Shown here in pieces: positions 1-11,290 of a stretch of DNA of 64,000 bases. Position numbers and translations under genes: made by a program. Source of the stretch: Superficieibacter sp. 1612_C1 (lineage in GTDB: Bacteria > Pseudomonadota > Gammaproteobacteria > Enterobacterales > Enterobacteriaceae); contig NZ_JADGMI010000003.1 of assembly GCF_015234305.1 (NCBI RefSeq), positions 417,872-481,871 on the forward strand, given 5' to 3'. The notes under the pieces were generated by a model, which saw nothing but the letters and a program-made list of their open reading frames with translations, had not been told where the DNA came from and did no database searches. How positions within the stretch are numbered: position 1 is the stretch's first letter; each line of letters starts with the position of its first letter.

Positions 1-884
1 AACGTGGGTTTAGCGGAGCGGGAAAATCCATTAAGGGCGATGTCTCTGGCCTGCTCACGCTGCCCTTCCTCCAGCAATGCGGCGATCATCTGCTCGCCCC
101 AGCCCACAAACCATGCAGACTTCGCAGGGATCTGTTTCTCCAGGCTACGCAATAACGTGATGGCTTCTGGCGCTCGCAACTCATCAATTAACAGGCGGGC
201 AAGCTCCAGCGCGTTATCGTTGTTAAGCGTCGGTACTGATGAAAAGAGCGCCAGCGCGGCATCCACATCGCGCACGGCCAGCAGTAAACGCATGGCGTTA
301 TTAGCATTGTCCGCCAGCATAAAGCGTTGCGCCAGAATGCGCAGTACCTCGCTGCCCAACGCGCTACGCCATTTGAGTAACTCACTGATATCAAACCAGT
401 CGGATTCCCCGGCGACGAGGAAAATCGCCTGCGCAATATCTTCCGGCGTCCGATGCTTTTGCGCCGCCAGCGCCTGTATCCAGGTCGCAAACACGATTGC
501 AGTAAAATCCTGCCAGCTACCGCTGGAGGTATCAATACGGGCGGTCAGGCGCTCAAAATCCAGCAGTATTTTTGCCGCCAGCGCCTCTACCTGCGCGGGC
601 GCATGGGCCGTTTGTTGCGCCAGCGGTTGTGCAATATTGCGGATCAGGGCAGTAAAAAACGTATCGGCAGCGTAGTAATCATAGTAACGGCTGCTCTTTA
701 CCTGTCGGGACCAGGCCGCGTTGAGCCGTTTGATCACCTCATCAGGAGTGGACAACCAGCCATCAACAAGCCACCTTTTCGTTTTCGCGTCCGTAGCAAC
801 GATCTGCTGCACAATGTCGAGGAGCGTCTCTTTATCCAGTTGCTCAAAAAGCGCCTGTTGTTTTTTAGTCAGTGCTTTAGCCAT
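1..884 (-). CDS. Unknown protein, C-terminus cut by the window edge
   Basis: An uninterrupted minus-strand frame runs from an ATG at 882-884 to the left edge, giving 294 visible residues without a stop. It starts MAKALTKKQQALFEQLDKET and is soluble-looking, rich in Ala, Leu and Gln, and predicted mostly helical. The second half (for example DVDAALALFSSVPTLNNDNA) reads like helical-hairpin (TPR/HEAT-like) repeats. No signal peptide or membrane segment is seen. I do not recognise it; a loose resemblance to DUF6880-type proteins is only an impression. It sits directly downstream of hflC on the same strand, where E. coli carries yjeT and purA, so it looks like a lineage-specific insertion. The start is chosen as the first ATG of the frame; a purine-rich stretch (TGGGGCTGATA) precedes it but there is no strong Shine-Dalgarno sequence. 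Confidence 0.75.
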   Translation of the reverse strand, partial: MAKALTKKQQALFEQLDKETLLDIVQQIVATDAKTKRWLVDGWLSTPDEVIKRLNAAWSRQVKSSRYYDYYAADTFFTALIRNIAQPLAQQTAHAPAQVEALAAKILLDFERLTARIDTSSGSWQDFTAIVFATWIQALAAQKHRTPEDIAQAIFLVAGESDWFDISELLKWRSALGSEVLRILAQRFMLADNANNAMRLLLAVRDVDAALALFSSVPTLNNDNALELARLLIDELRAPEAITLLRSLEKQIPAKSAWFVGWGEQMIAALLEEGQREQARDIALNGFSRSAKPT

Positions 885-982
885 TATCAGCCCCATTTGG
901 ACTACATTTTTGATCGGTCATCAAGCGTTTGCGAATGGTGGAGAGGGTGACGGTGTGTGAGCGTTGCGGATAAACAGAAGGG

Positions 983-1016
983 AAACGCTGACCCCGATGA
1001 TGGGTCAGCGTTTTTT
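983..1016. terminator. Hairpin downstream of hflC
   Basis: The arms AAACGCTGACC and GGGTCAGCGTTT flank a short loop between the hflC stop (1022) and the unknown gene at 884. The T-run is on the plus-strand side (six T after the stem). On the minus strand, the direction of hflC, only three T follow. As an hflC terminator it is therefore weak and partial read-through to the downstream gene is plausible. Confidence 0.55.
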
Positions 1017-1021
1017 ACTCA

Positions 1022-2026
1022 TTAACGCGTCGCGTTAGTCGGCGTCTTCATATAGCGGAAGAAATCGCTGTCCGGACTCATCACCATCACGTCCTGATTG
1101 CTTTCGAAGCTCTTCTCGTAAGCGCGCAGGCTACGAATAAAGGCGTAGAAATCCGGGTCCTGGCTGAAGGCATCAGCAAACAGCTTAGCGGCTTCTGCAT
1201 CGCCTTCACCGCGCATAATGCGGCCCTGACGCTCGGCTTCTGCCAGCGTTTTGGTGACTTCGTAATCCGCTGCGGCCTGGATTTTCTCTTTCTCTTCTTC
1301 ACCCTGTGAACGGTGACGACGCGCGACCGCTTCACGCTCGGCGCGCATACGGTTGTAAATCGCTTCGGAGACTTCGGTCGGCAGGTTGATTTGCTTGATT
1401 CGCACGTCAACCACTTCAATACCCAGCGCCGCCATACTGTTCGGATTCACCACCGGGACTTTACCGTTGGTTTCCGCCGCAACGCGCTCGGCTGCCTTGG
1501 CGATTTCGTTATCTGCGCCCGGCGTAGCCACTTCGTCTTCCGTACCGGCAGAGCCTGAGTTCAGGGCTTCGCGGACTTCCAGCGTCAGGCGACCACGGGA
1601 GTCGGTAACGATGTCTTTCACATCCAGACGACCAATTTCAGAACGCAGACGGTCAGAGAACTTACGTTTCAGCAGCACTTCGGCCTGAGAAACGTCGCCA
1701 CCACCGGTTGCCAGGTAGTAGCGGCTGAAGTCGCTGATACGCCATTTGATATAGGAGTCAACGATCAGGTCTTTTTTCTCTTTGGTAACAAAGCGATCGG
1801 CCTGGTTATCCATGGTCTGAATTCGGGCATCGAGTGTTTTCACTGATTCGATAAACGGAACCTTAAAGTGCAGGCCCGGTTCGAAGATCAGCGGTTTGTT
1901 ATCGTCGTCACGCAGTACTTTACCGAAGCGCATGGTGATCCCACGCTCGCCTTCTTTCACCACAAACAATGAGGTATAAAGCACTACCAGCACGATGATG
2001 ATAATCGCAATAACAGACTTACGCAT
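1022..2026 (-). CDS. hflC: HflC, SPFH-domain modulator of FtsH
   Basis: HflC forms with HflK a large periplasm-facing inner-membrane complex that encloses the FtsH protease and modulates its action on membrane proteins and on phage lambda CII. The 334 residues match the usual HflC length. Residues about 5-23 form a single N-terminal membrane anchor (IAIIIIVLVVLYTSLFVV). It is followed by the SPFH/band-7 domain (VVKEGERGITMRFGKVLRDD) and a long Ala/Glu-rich helical segment (about 220-280) typical of stomatin-type assembly. It lies 2 nt downstream of hflK, so the pair is probably translationally coupled, and it is the last gene of the nnr-to-hflC operon. Identification is secure from both sequence and order. 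Confidence 0.98.
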   Translation of the reverse strand: MRKSVIAIIIIVLVVLYTSLFVVKEGERGITMRFGKVLRDDDNKPLIFEPGLHFKVPFIESVKTLDARIQTMDNQADRFVTKEKKDLIVDSYIKWRISDFSRYYLATGGGDVSQAEVLLKRKFSDRLRSEIGRLDVKDIVTDSRGRLTLEVREALNSGSAGTEDEVATPGADNEIAKAAERVAAETNGKVPVVNPNSMAALGIEVVDVRIKQINLPTEVSEAIYNRMRAEREAVARRHRSQGEEEKEKIQAAADYEVTKTLAEAERQGRIMRGEGDAEAAKLFADAFSQDPDFYAFIRSLRAYEKSFESNQDVMVMSPDSDFFRYMKTPTNATR

Positions 2027-2028
2027 CG

Positions 2029-3285
2029 TTATTCCCCCTGACGCTGGTAGTCATTACGCTGCGCATTCACGCGGCGTTGATCCATGATATCGTCCTGTTC
2101 GGCAGACGATGGTTTATTGGCACCGCTATTGCTGCCTGAGGCCGCAGGTGGCAGACGCAGAACGTTATCTGCGCCACTGCGATCGCTCTTTGCGGAAGAC
2201 GCGCTGTTGCCTTTGAGCATTTGATCCAGCGGCAGAACCATCAGGTTACCGCCCTTGTCGTTAACCAGTACTTTGCGGGTATGGCTAAGGACTTTTTCCA
2301 TGGTTTCGATATACAGACGCTCGCGGGTGATTTCCGGCGCGGCTTTATATTCCGGCAGCATCTTGGCAAAGCGTGCGACTTCACCCTGCGCTTCTAACAC
2401 CGTCCGCGTTTTGTACGCGCGGGCTTCTTCCAGAATACGCTGTGCTGACCCGTTAGCACGCGGCTGCACTTCGTTGCTGTACGCTTCTGCTTCACGAATG
2501 GACTGCTGCTCGTTTTCACGGGCGGAGATCGCATCGTCAAACGCCGCCTGAACGGCTTCCGGCGGACGTGCGGCCTGGAAGTTAACGTCCAGCAGAGTAA
2601 TACCCATATTGTACGGACGAATGGTCTCCTCCAGCTCGCGCTGGGTATCGCTACGAATCACGGTACGACCTTCGGTCAGAATACGGTCCATAGTGTATTT
2701 ACCGATCACACCGCGTAACGCACTGTCCGTGGCCTGACGCAGGCTGTCATCAGCACTGGTGACGCTGAACAGATAACGACGCGGATCGGTGATGCGGTAC
2801 TGCACGTTCATCTCAACGCGCACCACGTTTTCGTCTGAGGTCAGCATGACGCCGGACGCCGCCAGTTCACGCACGGCCTCTACGTTGACGGCGGTGACGT
2901 CGTCAATAAAGGTTGGCTTCCAGTTCAGACCCGGTTCAACCAGGTGGCTGAATTTACCAAAGCGCGTTACCACGCCGCGTTCCGCTTCTTTAATGGTATA
3001 GAAACCACTGGCCGCCCAGATAATAACCACTGCCGCGACAACGATACCGACAATGCGGCCGCCCATTTGAGCGCGAGGTCCCTGCGGCGCATTGCCGCCG
3101 GTTCCTTTACCGCCACCGCCGAAGCCGCCGAGTTTCTTACTCAGCTTGCGAAAGATATCGTCCAGATCGGGCGGTCCCTGTTCACGACCACCTTTGTTTC
3201 CATTTCCACCGGGGTTGCCGCCAGGTTTATTACTTCCCCAGGGATCGCGGTCTTGTCCGTTATTACCGGGCTGGTTCCACGCCAT
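2029..3285 (-). CDS. hflK: HflK, SPFH-domain modulator of FtsH
   Basis: This is the partner of HflC in the HflKC-FtsH inner-membrane supercomplex. The 418 residues are close to the E. coli length (419). Residues 1-75 are a cytoplasmic Gly/Asn/Pro-rich tail (PGNNGQDRDPWGSNKPGG). One membrane segment lies at about 76-97 (GRIVGIVVAAVVIIWAASGF), then an SPFH domain with the conserved TIKEAERGVVTRFGKF motif, a helical region (about 240-300), and a low-complexity Ser/Gly/Asn-rich C-terminal tail. The start is the ATG giving MAWNQPG, as in E. coli. hflX lies 97 nt upstream. Confidence 0.98.
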   Translation of the reverse strand: MAWNQPGNNGQDRDPWGSNKPGGNPGGNGNKGGREQGPPDLDDIFRKLSKKLGGFGGGGKGTGGNAPQGPRAQMGGRIVGIVVAAVVIIWAASGFYTIKEAERGVVTRFGKFSHLVEPGLNWKPTFIDDVTAVNVEAVRELAASGVMLTSDENVVRVEMNVQYRITDPRRYLFSVTSADDSLRQATDSALRGVIGKYTMDRILTEGRTVIRSDTQRELEETIRPYNMGITLLDVNFQAARPPEAVQAAFDDAISARENEQQSIREAEAYSNEVQPRANGSAQRILEEARAYKTRTVLEAQGEVARFAKMLPEYKAAPEITRERLYIETMEKVLSHTRKVLVNDKGGNLMVLPLDQMLKGNSASSAKSDRSGADNVLRLPPAASGSNSGANKPSSAEQDDIMDQRRVNAQRNDYQRQGE

Positions 3286-3382
3286 GTCTGTACTCCATAT
3301 TTGTTATGCGGTGATATACCCGTCGCATCTGTGCTGCACGTTCCGGGCATCCTCTAAAAGAGGGAAAATAACTTCGGCCGGG

Positions 3383-4663
3383 TTAAATAATATATTCAAC
3401 CAGAGCAGGTTCTTGTTTACAGAGTCGACGCCAGTCAACAATGGGCAGGCGAATTTGCAGACTGATACTGCCGTCGTCCTCAAGCCACTCTTTTTCTATT
3501 GCCTGAAGCTGATAAAACCGGCTTCTCAGACGCCCTTCCTGCGGAGGTAGACGCAACGTATGCTGCGCTATTTCGCCGGAAAGCCGTTCAGTCAAAGCCT
3601 CGAAAAGCAGCGGTACACCCGCTCCGGTCTGTGCAGAGAGCCAGACCCGGACCGGTTTATTCTCTTCATCGCGATCGATACGCGGCTCGAAATCTTCCAG
3701 CATATCGATTTTATTCATCACCAGCAGGGTGGGAATTTCATGCGCGTCAATCTCATCGAGCACGGTATTCACCGCGTCTATGTTTTCCTGCACGCGAACG
3801 TCGGCGGCATCAATAATGTGCAGCAGCAGCGTCGCCTGACGCGTTTCCAGCAGCGTCGCTTTAAACGCCGCAACCAGATCGTGTGGCAGGTGGCGGATAA
3901 ATCCAACGGTGTCCGCCAGCACGGTTTCGCCAACATCCACGACGTCGATACGGCGCAGCGTTGGGTCGAGGGTGGCGAAGAGCTGATCTGCCGCGTATAC
4001 CTGTGATTCCGTGATCTGATTAAACAGCGTCGATTTTCCGGCGTTGGTGTAACCTACTAATGAAACGGTCGGAATATCGGCTTTAATGCGCGATTGACGC
4101 CCTTGCTCACGCTGTTTTTCCACTTTGCCAAGCCGTGACTGGATTTGGATAATCCGGTCGCGCAGTAAACGGCGGTCGGTTTCGAGCTGGGTTTCCCCCG
4201 GGCCACGCAAACCAATACCGCCTTTTTGTCTTTCAAGGTGCGTCCAGCCACGCACCAGGCGGGTTGCCATATGACGCAACTGTGCCAACTCGACCTGTAA
4301 TTTACCCTCGTGGGTACGGGCGCGCTGGGCAAAAATATCTAAGATAAGACCGGTACGGTCGATAACCCGGCATTCGCATAAGCGTTCCAGGTTACGTTCC
4401 TGGGCCGGACTCAAGGCGTGATCAAACAGCACGACTGACGCGCCAGTCGCTTTTACGGCTTCCGCAATTTCAACTGCTTTACCTTCACCAACATAATACT
4501 TGGGGTGCGGTGCTTTACGGCTACCGGTAATCACCTGAGTTGCATCGACACCGGCGGAAGAGACCAGAGATTCAAACTCCTGTAGGTCTTCCATATCCTT
4601 GTCTTGCGAAAAATAGATGTGTACCAGTACCGCCTGCTCACCGGCATCATAACGGTCAAACAA
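3383..4663 (-). CDS. hflX: HflX, ribosome-splitting GTPase
   Basis: HflX is a GTPase of the Obg-HflX family that binds the ribosome E site and splits stalled 70S particles, notably after heat stress. At 426 residues it equals the E. coli protein. The N-terminal glycine-rich HflX domain (about 10-190) contains [20 protein letters not shown]. The GTPase domain follows with G1 [10 protein letters not shown]3 DTVGF and G4 NKID, then a short C-terminal domain. It is transcribed between hfq and hflK, as in other enterobacteria. Confidence 0.98.
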   Translation of the reverse strand: MFDRYDAGEQAVLVHIYFSQDKDMEDLQEFESLVSSAGVDATQVITGSRKAPHPKYYVGEGKAVEIAEAVKATGASVVLFDHALSPAQERNLERLCECRVIDRTGLILDIFAQRARTHEGKLQVELAQLRHMATRLVRGWTHLERQKGGIGLRGPGETQLETDRRLLRDRIIQIQSRLGKVEKQREQGRQSRIKADIPTVSLVGYTNAGKSTLFNQITESQVYAADQLFATLDPTLRRIDVVDVGETVLADTVGFIRHLPHDLVAAFKATLLETRQATLLLHIIDAADVRVQENIDAVNTVLDEIDAHEIPTLLVMNKIDMLEDFEPRIDRDEENKPVRVWLSAQTGAGVPLLFEALTERLSGEIAQHTLRLPPQEGRLRSRFYQLQAIEKEWLEDDGSISLQIRLPIVDWRRLCKQEPALVEYII

Positions 4664-4737
4664 GCGTAAACCCTCATTAATAACCAGCGGGGAACCTGAA
4701 AAAACAAGCTCCCCTGCCTGGAAAAACAGCGAATAAC

Positions 4738-5061
<324 letters not shown>

Positions 5062-5137
5062 TTATATGTATGCTTGTTTTGTACGTAGAACCTTACGATT
5101 CTGCAAATTGCGCACGATAAGACTCAATTGTACACAT

Positions 5138-6088
5138 TCAATGAGCGTTAGCACCAACAACCTGCAACACCTTGTTACGTGCCTGTTCCGGTTCTTCACT
5201 ATCCAGCCAGTGAACCCCTTCCCAGCCACGCAGCCAGGTGACCTGGCGTTTTGCTAACTGTCTCGTGGCGCAAACACCTCGATAAACCATTTCATCGTAT
5301 GATATTTCACCTTCAAGGTATGACCACATCTGGCGATATCCCACACAACGAATGGAAGGCATGTCCGTATGCAAATCTCCACGAGCAAAAAGCGCTCGCA
5401 CTTCTGCTTCAAAATCTGAAGCCAACATCTGATGAAAACGCTGCTCAATGCGCTGATGGAGCAGTTCGCGGCTCGCCGGAGCGATGGCAAACTGATGCAC
5501 TTTGTAAGGCAGAGCCTCTCCTGACGTTTGCGTCAGTTCCGTTAAAGTTTTACCCGAAATGAAAAAAACTTCCAGTGCCCGGGAAAGTCTTTGCGGATCA
5601 TTTGGATGAATACGCGTGGCCGAAACCGGATCTATTGTCTGGAGCTGCCGATGTAACGCGTCCCATCCCTGCTCTGCGGCCTGCTGTTCAATCTTTGCCC
5701 TGACGCTCGGGTCCGCTGAAGGCAGCGGTGATAACCCTTCCAGTAAGGCCTTAAAATACAACATGGTACCACCAACCAGTAGCGGAATACGGCCCGCTGC
5801 GGTGATCTCTGCCATCTCTTTTAGCGCATCGCGGCGAAAATCGGCTGCGGAGTACGCCTGGGCAGGATCGAGAATATCTAATAAACGGTGCGGCGCAGCG
5901 CGACGCTCTTCTTCGCTCGGTTTCGCCGTCCCGATATCCATTCCCTGATAAATAAGGGCGGAGTCGACGCTTATCAACTCTACTGGCAAAACTTTACGTA
6001 ACTCAATTGCTAGTGCGGTCTTACCGGAAGCCGTTGGCCCCATTAAAAAAATTGCCTGCGGCAGTTCTGCTTGTCTCACGTTACTCAT
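5138..6088 (-). CDS. miaA: MiaA, tRNA dimethylallyltransferase
   Basis: MiaA transfers a dimethylallyl group from DMAPP to N6 of A37 in tRNAs that read codons beginning with U, the first step to ms2i6A. The 316-residue length is usual for the family. The P-loop [10 protein letters not shown] lies at about residues 17-26. Further family motifs follow: [18 protein letters not shown], and the tRNA-binding insertion with RCVGYRQMW. Its start overlaps the end of mutL by 8 nt (6081-6088), suggesting coupled translation. It sits in the mutL-miaA-hfq core. Confidence 0.98.
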   Translation of the reverse strand: MSNVRQAELPQAIFLMGPTASGKTALAIELRKVLPVELISVDSALIYQGMDIGTAKPSEEERRAAPHRLLDILDPAQAYSAADFRRDALKEMAEITAAGRIPLLVGGTMLYFKALLEGLSPLPSADPSVRAKIEQQAAEQGWDALHRQLQTIDPVSATRIHPNDPQRLSRALEVFFISGKTLTELTQTSGEALPYKVHQFAIAPASRELLHQRIEQRFHQMLASDFEAEVRALFARGDLHTDMPSIRCVGYRQMWSYLEGEISYDEMVYRGVCATRQLAKRQVTWLRGWEGVHWLDSEEPEQARNKVLQVVGANAH

Positions 6089-7925
6089 CTTTCAGGGCGT
6101 TCATCGCCGTATCTATCTCTACAGGTTGTAATAATCCGCCCGGCGGCGACATCACCAAATGGGGGCAGAGACGTTCGACGTCTGCCAGCACCGAGATAGC
6201 CTGCGCCATATTCCACTGGCTATGTTCGCTGGCCAGGTTACGCGCAAGCCACAGGGCGATATCGTCCACATGGTGTGTCGTATGCTGCGCCAGGTAGCCT
6301 ATCAGTTCAGAAATCAAGTTTTGTAAATTTTGTTGCCGTAAGGGTAAAGGCACGGCGCGAATTGTCACATATTGCGCATCCGATTGAAATTCAATACCCA
6401 ATGTCGCCAGCGACTGCTGCGCTGCCGTCAGCGCCGTCATCTCAGGTGCAGATACTTTCAGACGCAGCGGGATCAGCAGCGGCTGGGCGCAAATCTCGTT
6501 TTTGCCCGGCGTTAACTGCGCTTGCCTTAGCCAGCGCTCTGCCACTGGCAGCGAGAGCAAACAGAGCTTCCCTTCCCGCTCCATCAGGGCATATTCAGTA
6601 TGCAGGATGGTTAACACCCGGCCGAAGCTTTGGCTATGGCCTTCCAGCACTGGCGCGGCGGGTTGCGGCTCGCGGACCTCGCGTGGAGTACCTGGCGTTT
6701 GCAGCAGCTCCCGGTAGAGCGTCCCCTGCTTTTTCTGGTATCCCGGCTGTGCATTAGGCCAGCTTGCGCCGCCGCCATTGCCTGAAGGAGCAGAAGATCG
6801 CGCGACGGGAGCTTCACGCGCCGGAGCGGGCTCGGCAAATTGATTGCGACCGGCAGCGATGCGGTTTTCCGGTACGTGACGCGGCGCAGGGGTATTTTCA
6901 TCTGCCAGCGGCAGCGGAGTATCGTGGCTTTGCTGTAAGACGCTCAGCACACCCTGGTAAATAAAATCGTGGACCAGCCGTGACTGGTGGAAACGCACCT
7001 CATGCTTGGCAGGATGCACGTTAACGTCCACCTGATGCGGATCGATTTCGAGATACAGCACAAAGGCGGGCTGTTGATCGATACCCAGCTTATCCTCGCA
7101 GGCCTGACGAATCGCATGATTAATCAGACGATCGCGCATCATACGCCCGTTAACGTAGCTGTATTGCGTCTCCGCCAGCGCCGCCGTGGTGCCCTGCGGA
7201 TTTGCCACCCAGCCGCGCAGCGTCAGATCACCGTGCTGCCACTCAATCGCCAGCGCCTGTTCGAGAAATGCGGTCCCGCAAATCGCGCCCATCCGCCGCT
7301 CTCTCGGTGTATTCGGCTGTACGGCCCGGTACTGGCGCACCAATTTACCGTTGTGATTGAGGTTAATGGTGACGTCAAAACGCGCCAGCGCGATGCGGCG
7401 AATAATCTCATCAATATGGTTAAATTCGGTTTTCTCGGTGCGCATGAACTTGCGCCTGGCGGGCGTGTTATAGAACAGATCCAGCACTTCCAGCGTCGTC
7501 CCCACTGGATGAGCGGCGGGCTTGACCGTCACCTCCATATCCCGCCCTTCCGCGTAGGCCTGCCAGGCTTCCTGCTGCTCCGCCGTGCGTGAGGTCAGGG
7601 TCAGACGCGAAACGGAACTGATACTCGCCAGCGCCTCGCCGCGAAAGCCGAGGCTGATAATCGCTTCCAGATCGTCAAGGGTGGTGATCTTACTGGTGGC
7701 GTGGCGGGCGAGTGCCAGCGCCAGTTCGTCTTTTTTGATACCGCAGCCGTTATCACGGATACGGATTAACTTTGCGCCGCCGCGCTCGATATCAATATCG
7801 ATGCGGGTGGCACCCGCATCGATACTGTTCTCTACCAGCTCTTTCACCACCGATGCAGGGCGTTCAACCACCTCACCGGCGGCAATCTGGTTTGCAAGCT
7901 GCGGCGGCAGAACCTGAATCGGCAT
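6081..7925 (-). CDS. mutL: MutL, mismatch repair ATPase
   Basis: MutL couples MutS mismatch recognition to MutH nicking and UvrD loading. The protein has 614 residues (E. coli 615). The N-terminal GHKL ATPase has [15 protein letters not shown] (the catalytic Glu/Asn loop), IRDNGCGI and [11 protein letters not shown] Pro/Gln/Ala-rich linker spans about 335-420, and a C-terminal dimerisation domain ends near [12 protein letters not shown]. It has no QRLxxP/DQHAxxE endonuclease motif, as expected for a species using MutH. amiB lies 9 nt upstream. Confidence 0.98.
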   Translation of the reverse strand: MPIQVLPPQLANQIAAGEVVERPASVVKELVENSIDAGATRIDIDIERGGAKLIRIRDNGCGIKKDELALALARHATSKITTLDDLEAIISLGFRGEALASISSVSRLTLTSRTAEQQEAWQAYAEGRDMEVTVKPAAHPVGTTLEVLDLFYNTPARRKFMRTEKTEFNHIDEIIRRIALARFDVTINLNHNGKLVRQYRAVQPNTPRERRMGAICGTAFLEQALAIEWQHGDLTLRGWVANPQGTTAALAETQYSYVNGRMMRDRLINHAIRQACEDKLGIDQQPAFVLYLEIDPHQVDVNVHPAKHEVRFHQSRLVHDFIYQGVLSVLQQSHDTPLPLADENTPAPRHVPENRIAAGRNQFAEPAPAREAPVARSSAPSGNGGGASWPNAQPGYQKKQGTLYRELLQTPGTPREVREPQPAAPVLEGHSQSFGRVLTILHTEYALMEREGKLCLLSLPVAERWLRQAQLTPGKNEICAQPLLIPLRLKVSAPEMTALTAAQQSLATLGIEFQSDAQYVTIRAVPLPLRQQNLQNLISELIGYLAQHTTHHVDDIALWLARNLASEHSQWNMAQAISVLADVERLCPHLVMSPPGGLLQPVEIDTAMNALKDE

Positions 7926-7934
7926 GAAATCTCC

Positions 7935-9293
7935 TTAGTTAAGCAGCATCCCGGCAGGGGATGACGCGCTGGCCACCTGGCCTGAGCCACTCTGCGGACC
8001 CGGCTGGAGTGGATGCGCCTGGAAGTAGTTACGCAGCCCTTCATAGATTGCATTGGCGAGTTGCTGCTGATAATCATCGCTGCCGAGCAGCCGTTCCTCA
8101 CCGTTGTTGCTGATAAATCCGGTTTCCACCAGCACGGAAGGAATATCCGGCGAGCGCAATACGCCAAGGCTGGCGTGCTCAGGTCGCCGCTTGTGCAGCG
8201 AACCGATGCGCTGGAGCTGGCTCAGCATATTGGTGGCAACATCATACCCGACGCGCTGCGAATGGCCGAATTGTAAATCCAGCACCGCCTGGCTCAGGTA
8301 GGGATCGGACTGGCTGTTAGCAAGTACATCGCCCGCGCCGCCAAGCAGTTCAGACTGCTTCTCGTGCTGTTCCAGCCAGCTTGCCATTTCGCTATTGGCG
8401 CGACGGTTCGACAGCACCCACACCGATGCGCCGGTGGCGTCGCGGTTTGGCGCGGCATCGGCGTGAATCGACACCAGGAAGTTAGCATTCTGCTGACGCG
8501 CCACGTCTGAACGGCCCATCACCGAGATAAAGTAATCGCCGTCGCGGGTCATCACCGCTTTGAACATCGGATCGTTGTTGAGCAGCGTGCGCAGTTTACG
8601 CGCGATAGCGATGGTGACGTTTTTCTCACGCGTACCGCCAGGACCAATCGCGCCCGGATCCTGGCCGCCGTGTCCGGCATCAATCGCAATAATCACTTTA
8701 TCGCCTGAGGCTGTACGCGTGCGCATCGCAGGCCGCGTCACGGTATTACTGTTAGTGACGCTGGTGATGCGGTCATTGTCCGCTTTGAACGGGTTTTTCG
8801 CCGGCTGGGTGGGTTGCACTGGCCGCGCGGTTTGGACTGGTTGGGTTTGCGCGACGACCGGTGGCGCAACGCGTGGTTGCGTCACGACTGGCGGCGGGGG
8901 CGGCGGCGCATCGGCGTTGATGGTAAAGACAACGGTATAATTACCGCCGTTTTGCTGCTTCACCGCGCGCGTTTTGCCGTTTTGCGTGAGATCGACCACC
9001 AGCCGCAGCGACTGGTTATCTTTCGGCGTGCCGGAACGGATCGCTTTCACCAGATTGTCGCCGCTGAACTGAAGCGGAAGCCCCTGGATCACCCCGGTTT
9101 GCTTGATATCCAGCGCCACCGTGCGATTGCCCTGCTGTGAAAAAGCGTATTCGGGATCGCCGATAAAACTAAAGGTAATACGGGCCTGGCTATCGCCATT
9201 AGAGACCTGGATATCGGACAAGCTTGCCGCTCCGGCCTGCGCGCACAGCACAACCAACAGTGCTACCAACCACTTATGCATACGATACATCAT
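7935..9293 (-). CDS. amiB: AmiB, N-acetylmuramoyl-L-alanine amidase
   Basis: AmiB is a periplasmic zinc amidase that cleaves septal peptidoglycan cross-bridging peptides from MurNAc and is activated by EnvC at division. The order is a signal peptide (about 1-22, ending CAQAGA), an AMIN septum-targeting domain (about 24-125), a Pro-rich linker, then an Amidase_3 domain (about 200-425). The amidase domain has zinc ligands in [11 protein letters not shown], a following Glu in REKN, and HADA, plus the terminal ETGFISN motif. It is 452 residues against 445 in E. coli; the extra length is in the Pro/Gln linker. It is 16 nt downstream of tsaE. Confidence 0.97.
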   Translation of the reverse strand: MMYRMHKWLVALLVVLCAQAGAASLSDIQVSNGDSQARITFSFIGDPEYAFSQQGNRTVALDIKQTGVIQGLPLQFSGDNLVKAIRSGTPKDNQSLRLVVDLTQNGKTRAVKQQNGGNYTVVFTINADAPPPPPPVVTQPRVAPPVVAQTQPVQTARPVQPTQPAKNPFKADNDRITSVTNSNTVTRPAMRTRTASGDKVIIAIDAGHGGQDPGAIGPGGTREKNVTIAIARKLRTLLNNDPMFKAVMTRDGDYFISVMGRSDVARQQNANFLVSIHADAAPNRDATGASVWVLSNRRANSEMASWLEQHEKQSELLGGAGDVLANSQSDPYLSQAVLDLQFGHSQRVGYDVATNMLSQLQRIGSLHKRRPEHASLGVLRSPDIPSVLVETGFISNNGEERLLGSDDYQQQLANAIYEGLRNYFQAHPLQPGPQSGSGQVASASSPAGMLLN

Positions 9294-9309
9294 CCCGTCA
9301 CCCTTAAGG

Positions 9310-9771
9310 TTAACCGGCTACACGCGCCAGCAGCGAATTACCTGATGCGGAGACCGCCACAATACGCGCCTCACGACCCTGCGCCTGATATTCCAGGTGT
9401 ATTTCTATATCCGGTTCAGGCAGAACGCCCGTTCCCTGTTGCGGCCACTCCACCAGACAAATTGCCTCGTCGGTAAAATAGTCACGGATGCCCATAAACT
9501 CCAGCTCTTCCGGGTCGGCAAGGCGATATAAATCGAAGTGATACACCATCAATGCGTCGAGCGTATACGGTTCCACCAGCGTGTAGGTCGGGCTTTTCAC
9601 ATTGCCGCGATGGCCCAGCGCCTGTAAAAAACCGCGGCTGAAGGTCGTTTTGCCCGCGCCCAGGTCGCCGTACAAATAAATCACCGTTGCGCCATCGCAG
9701 GCCTTAGCAATACGGTCGCCAAGGTCCAGTGTCGCTTGTTCGTCGGGTAAAGGAATCACTCGATTAATCAT
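9310..9771 (-). CDS. tsaE: TsaE, ATPase of the t6A tRNA-modification complex
   Basis: TsaE is the ATPase that works with TsaB, TsaC and TsaD to make threonylcarbamoyl-A37 in ANN-decoding tRNAs. The visible Walker A is [25 protein letters not shown] and YHFDLYRL are family motifs. I start at the ATG giving [12 protein letters not shown] (153 residues, the usual length) rather than an ATG four codons upstream. Either start overlaps the end of nnr (stop at 9764), consistent with translational coupling. Confidence 0.96.
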   Translation of the reverse strand: MINRVIPLPDEQATLDLGDRIAKACDGATVIYLYGDLGAGKTTFSRGFLQALGHRGNVKSPTYTLVEPYTLDALMVYHFDLYRLADPEELEFMGIRDYFTDEAICLVEWPQQGTGVLPEPDIEIHLEYQAQGREARIVAVSASGNSLLARVAG

Positions 9772-11290
9772 GTTCAGGGTCAATCACATCCGGGTTAACA
9801 ACACGCATAAGCGTGGAAAAAAGATCGGTAGCCAGCATGCCACGCGTACCGTGGCGCGCCGCCAGTTTGTCAGCCGCGACACCGTGCGCCACGCACCCCG
9901 CGCAGGCGGCCTCATACAGCGGCAATTGTTGGGCTAGCAGTGCGCCGATAATACCGGACAGCACGTCTCCCATTCCGCCGCTCGCCATGCCGGCGTTGCC
10001 AGCATCCGCAATGCCCAGCGAACCTTCATGGCTGGCGATCACCGTCCCCGCTCCTTTCAAAACCACCGTGCCGCCATACTGTTTTACCAGACGCTGCGCA
10101 GAAAGTAAGCGATCGCTCTCAATTTCTGCCACGCTGGTGTTTAATAAGCGGGCAGCCTCGCCGGGATGCGGGGTCAACAGGCGATTGTGACGTGTATCGG
10201 GGTTGATTGCCAGCAGGTTCAACGCATCCGCATCCCACAGCATCGGTTTGCGAAAATTCTCAACTTTATGCAGCGCCTGTTTGCCCCATTTTTGCTGTCC
10301 GAGGCCCGGACCAATGACCACGACATCTGCCCATTCAAGATTATCGTCAAGCGCTTCCGGCGTCAGTTCCTGGACCATCAACTCTGGCCGCGCGGCGAGG
10401 ATGGGAACAATGTTATCGCTACGGGTTAAGATGCGTACCAGCCCGGCTCCGGCCCTTAGCGCCGCCTCGCCGGTCATACGGATCGCCCCTGCCGTACCGT
10501 GGTCGCCGCCGACAATCAGCAGCTTGCCGTGATCGCCTTTATTGGAGGTCGGACGGCGCGGTTTGAGCCAGTCGGCCAGCTGCGCGCCGTCAAAGCGGTT
10601 ATAGGGCGCTTCCTGACTGGCCAGCCAGCCTTCCAGGCCCAGCGCATGATGATGCAGACACCCTACGACATCGCGGGCTTTGCCGGTCAGCAGACCGGGC
10701 TTAAGCGCAATAAAAGTGATGGTGAGGGCCGCGTTAATGACCGCGCCCGGCGTCGCGCCCGTCTGGGCCAGCAGCCCGGAGGGAATATCCAGCGCCACCA
10801 CGGGTGCCGGATGGTTATTGGCATGGTCAATCAGCGCGGCAATCGCCTCGCGCGGCGCGCTGCGCAGTCCGGTTCCCAACAGGCCATCGATGATGACATC
10901 AACGCCTTCCGGCCAGGCGACATCCGGCGCATGGATCGTACCGGCGGCGTTAAGCCAGGCATTACGCGCGCTTTCCGCCTCTTCCGGCAGCGGCTTCTCG
11001 CTCTCCAGCGCAATCAGGCTGACCTGAATGCCCGCCGCCTGCGCCAGTCTCGCCACCACGTAGCCATCGCCGCCGTTATTGCCAGCACCGCAAAGAATCA
11101 GCCAGTGGCGGGAAGCCGGATACGTCTCCCGCGCCAGCGTAAAGGCCGCCAGACCCGCACGTTGCATCAACTCGTATAACGTAATCCCTAATGCGTCCGC
11201 CGCCTCCTGTTCAAGGTGCGGCAACGCCTGCGCAGGCCAGACAGTGTGTGGTATACTTGCGCGGTTTGTATTCATCTTATGGTCCGTCAT
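9764..11290 (-). CDS. nnr: Nnr, bifunctional NAD(P)H-hydrate epimerase/dehydratase
   Basis: Nnr repairs damaged NAD(P)H hydrates. The N-terminal YjeF_N epimerase domain (about 15-215) has [16 protein letters not shown] and DIPSGL. The C-terminal ADP-dependent dehydratase (about 225-500) has [18 protein letters not shown], and the [16 protein letters not shown] motif of the ribokinase-like fold. The length of 508 is close to E. coli (515). Its ATG (complement of 11288-11290) shares two bases with the divergent queG ATG (11289-11291). If the first Met is used, each promoter/leader must lie inside the other gene. A second Met at residue 6 is an alternative start. Confidence 0.96.
   Translation of the reverse strand: MTDHKMNTNRASIPHTVWPAQALPHLEQEAADALGITLYELMQRAGLAAFTLARETYPASRHWLILCGAGNNGGDGYVVARLAQAAGIQVSLIALESEKPLPEEAESARNAWLNAAGTIHAPDVAWPEGVDVIIDGLLGTGLRSAPREAIAALIDHANNHPAPVVALDIPSGLLAQTGATPGAVINAALTITFIALKPGLLTGKARDVVGCLHHHALGLEGWLASQEAPYNRFDGAQLADWLKPRRPTSNKGDHGKLLIVGGDHGTAGAIRMTGEAALRAGAGLVRILTRSDNIVPILAARPELMVQELTPEALDDNLEWADVVVIGPGLGQQKWGKQALHKVENFRKPMLWDADALNLLAINPDTRHNRLLTPHPGEAARLLNTSVAEIESDRLLSAQRLVKQYGGTVVLKGAGTVIASHEGSLGIADAGNAGMASGGMGDVLSGIIGALLAQQLPLYEAACAGCVAHGVAADKLAARHGTRGMLATDLFSTLMRVVNPDVIDPEHD

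Noticed and set aside
4..675. Plus-strand frame of 223 codons at the left edge, and a minus frame at 188-535
   Set aside because: They lie over the minus-strand 1-884 gene, have Ser/Arg-rich or Trp/Arg-rich shadow composition, and no ribosome-binding site or homology.
11079..11288. N-terminal extension of queG
   Set aside because: Open frame only because it lies opposite nnr codons; the known QueG N-terminus begins at 11289.
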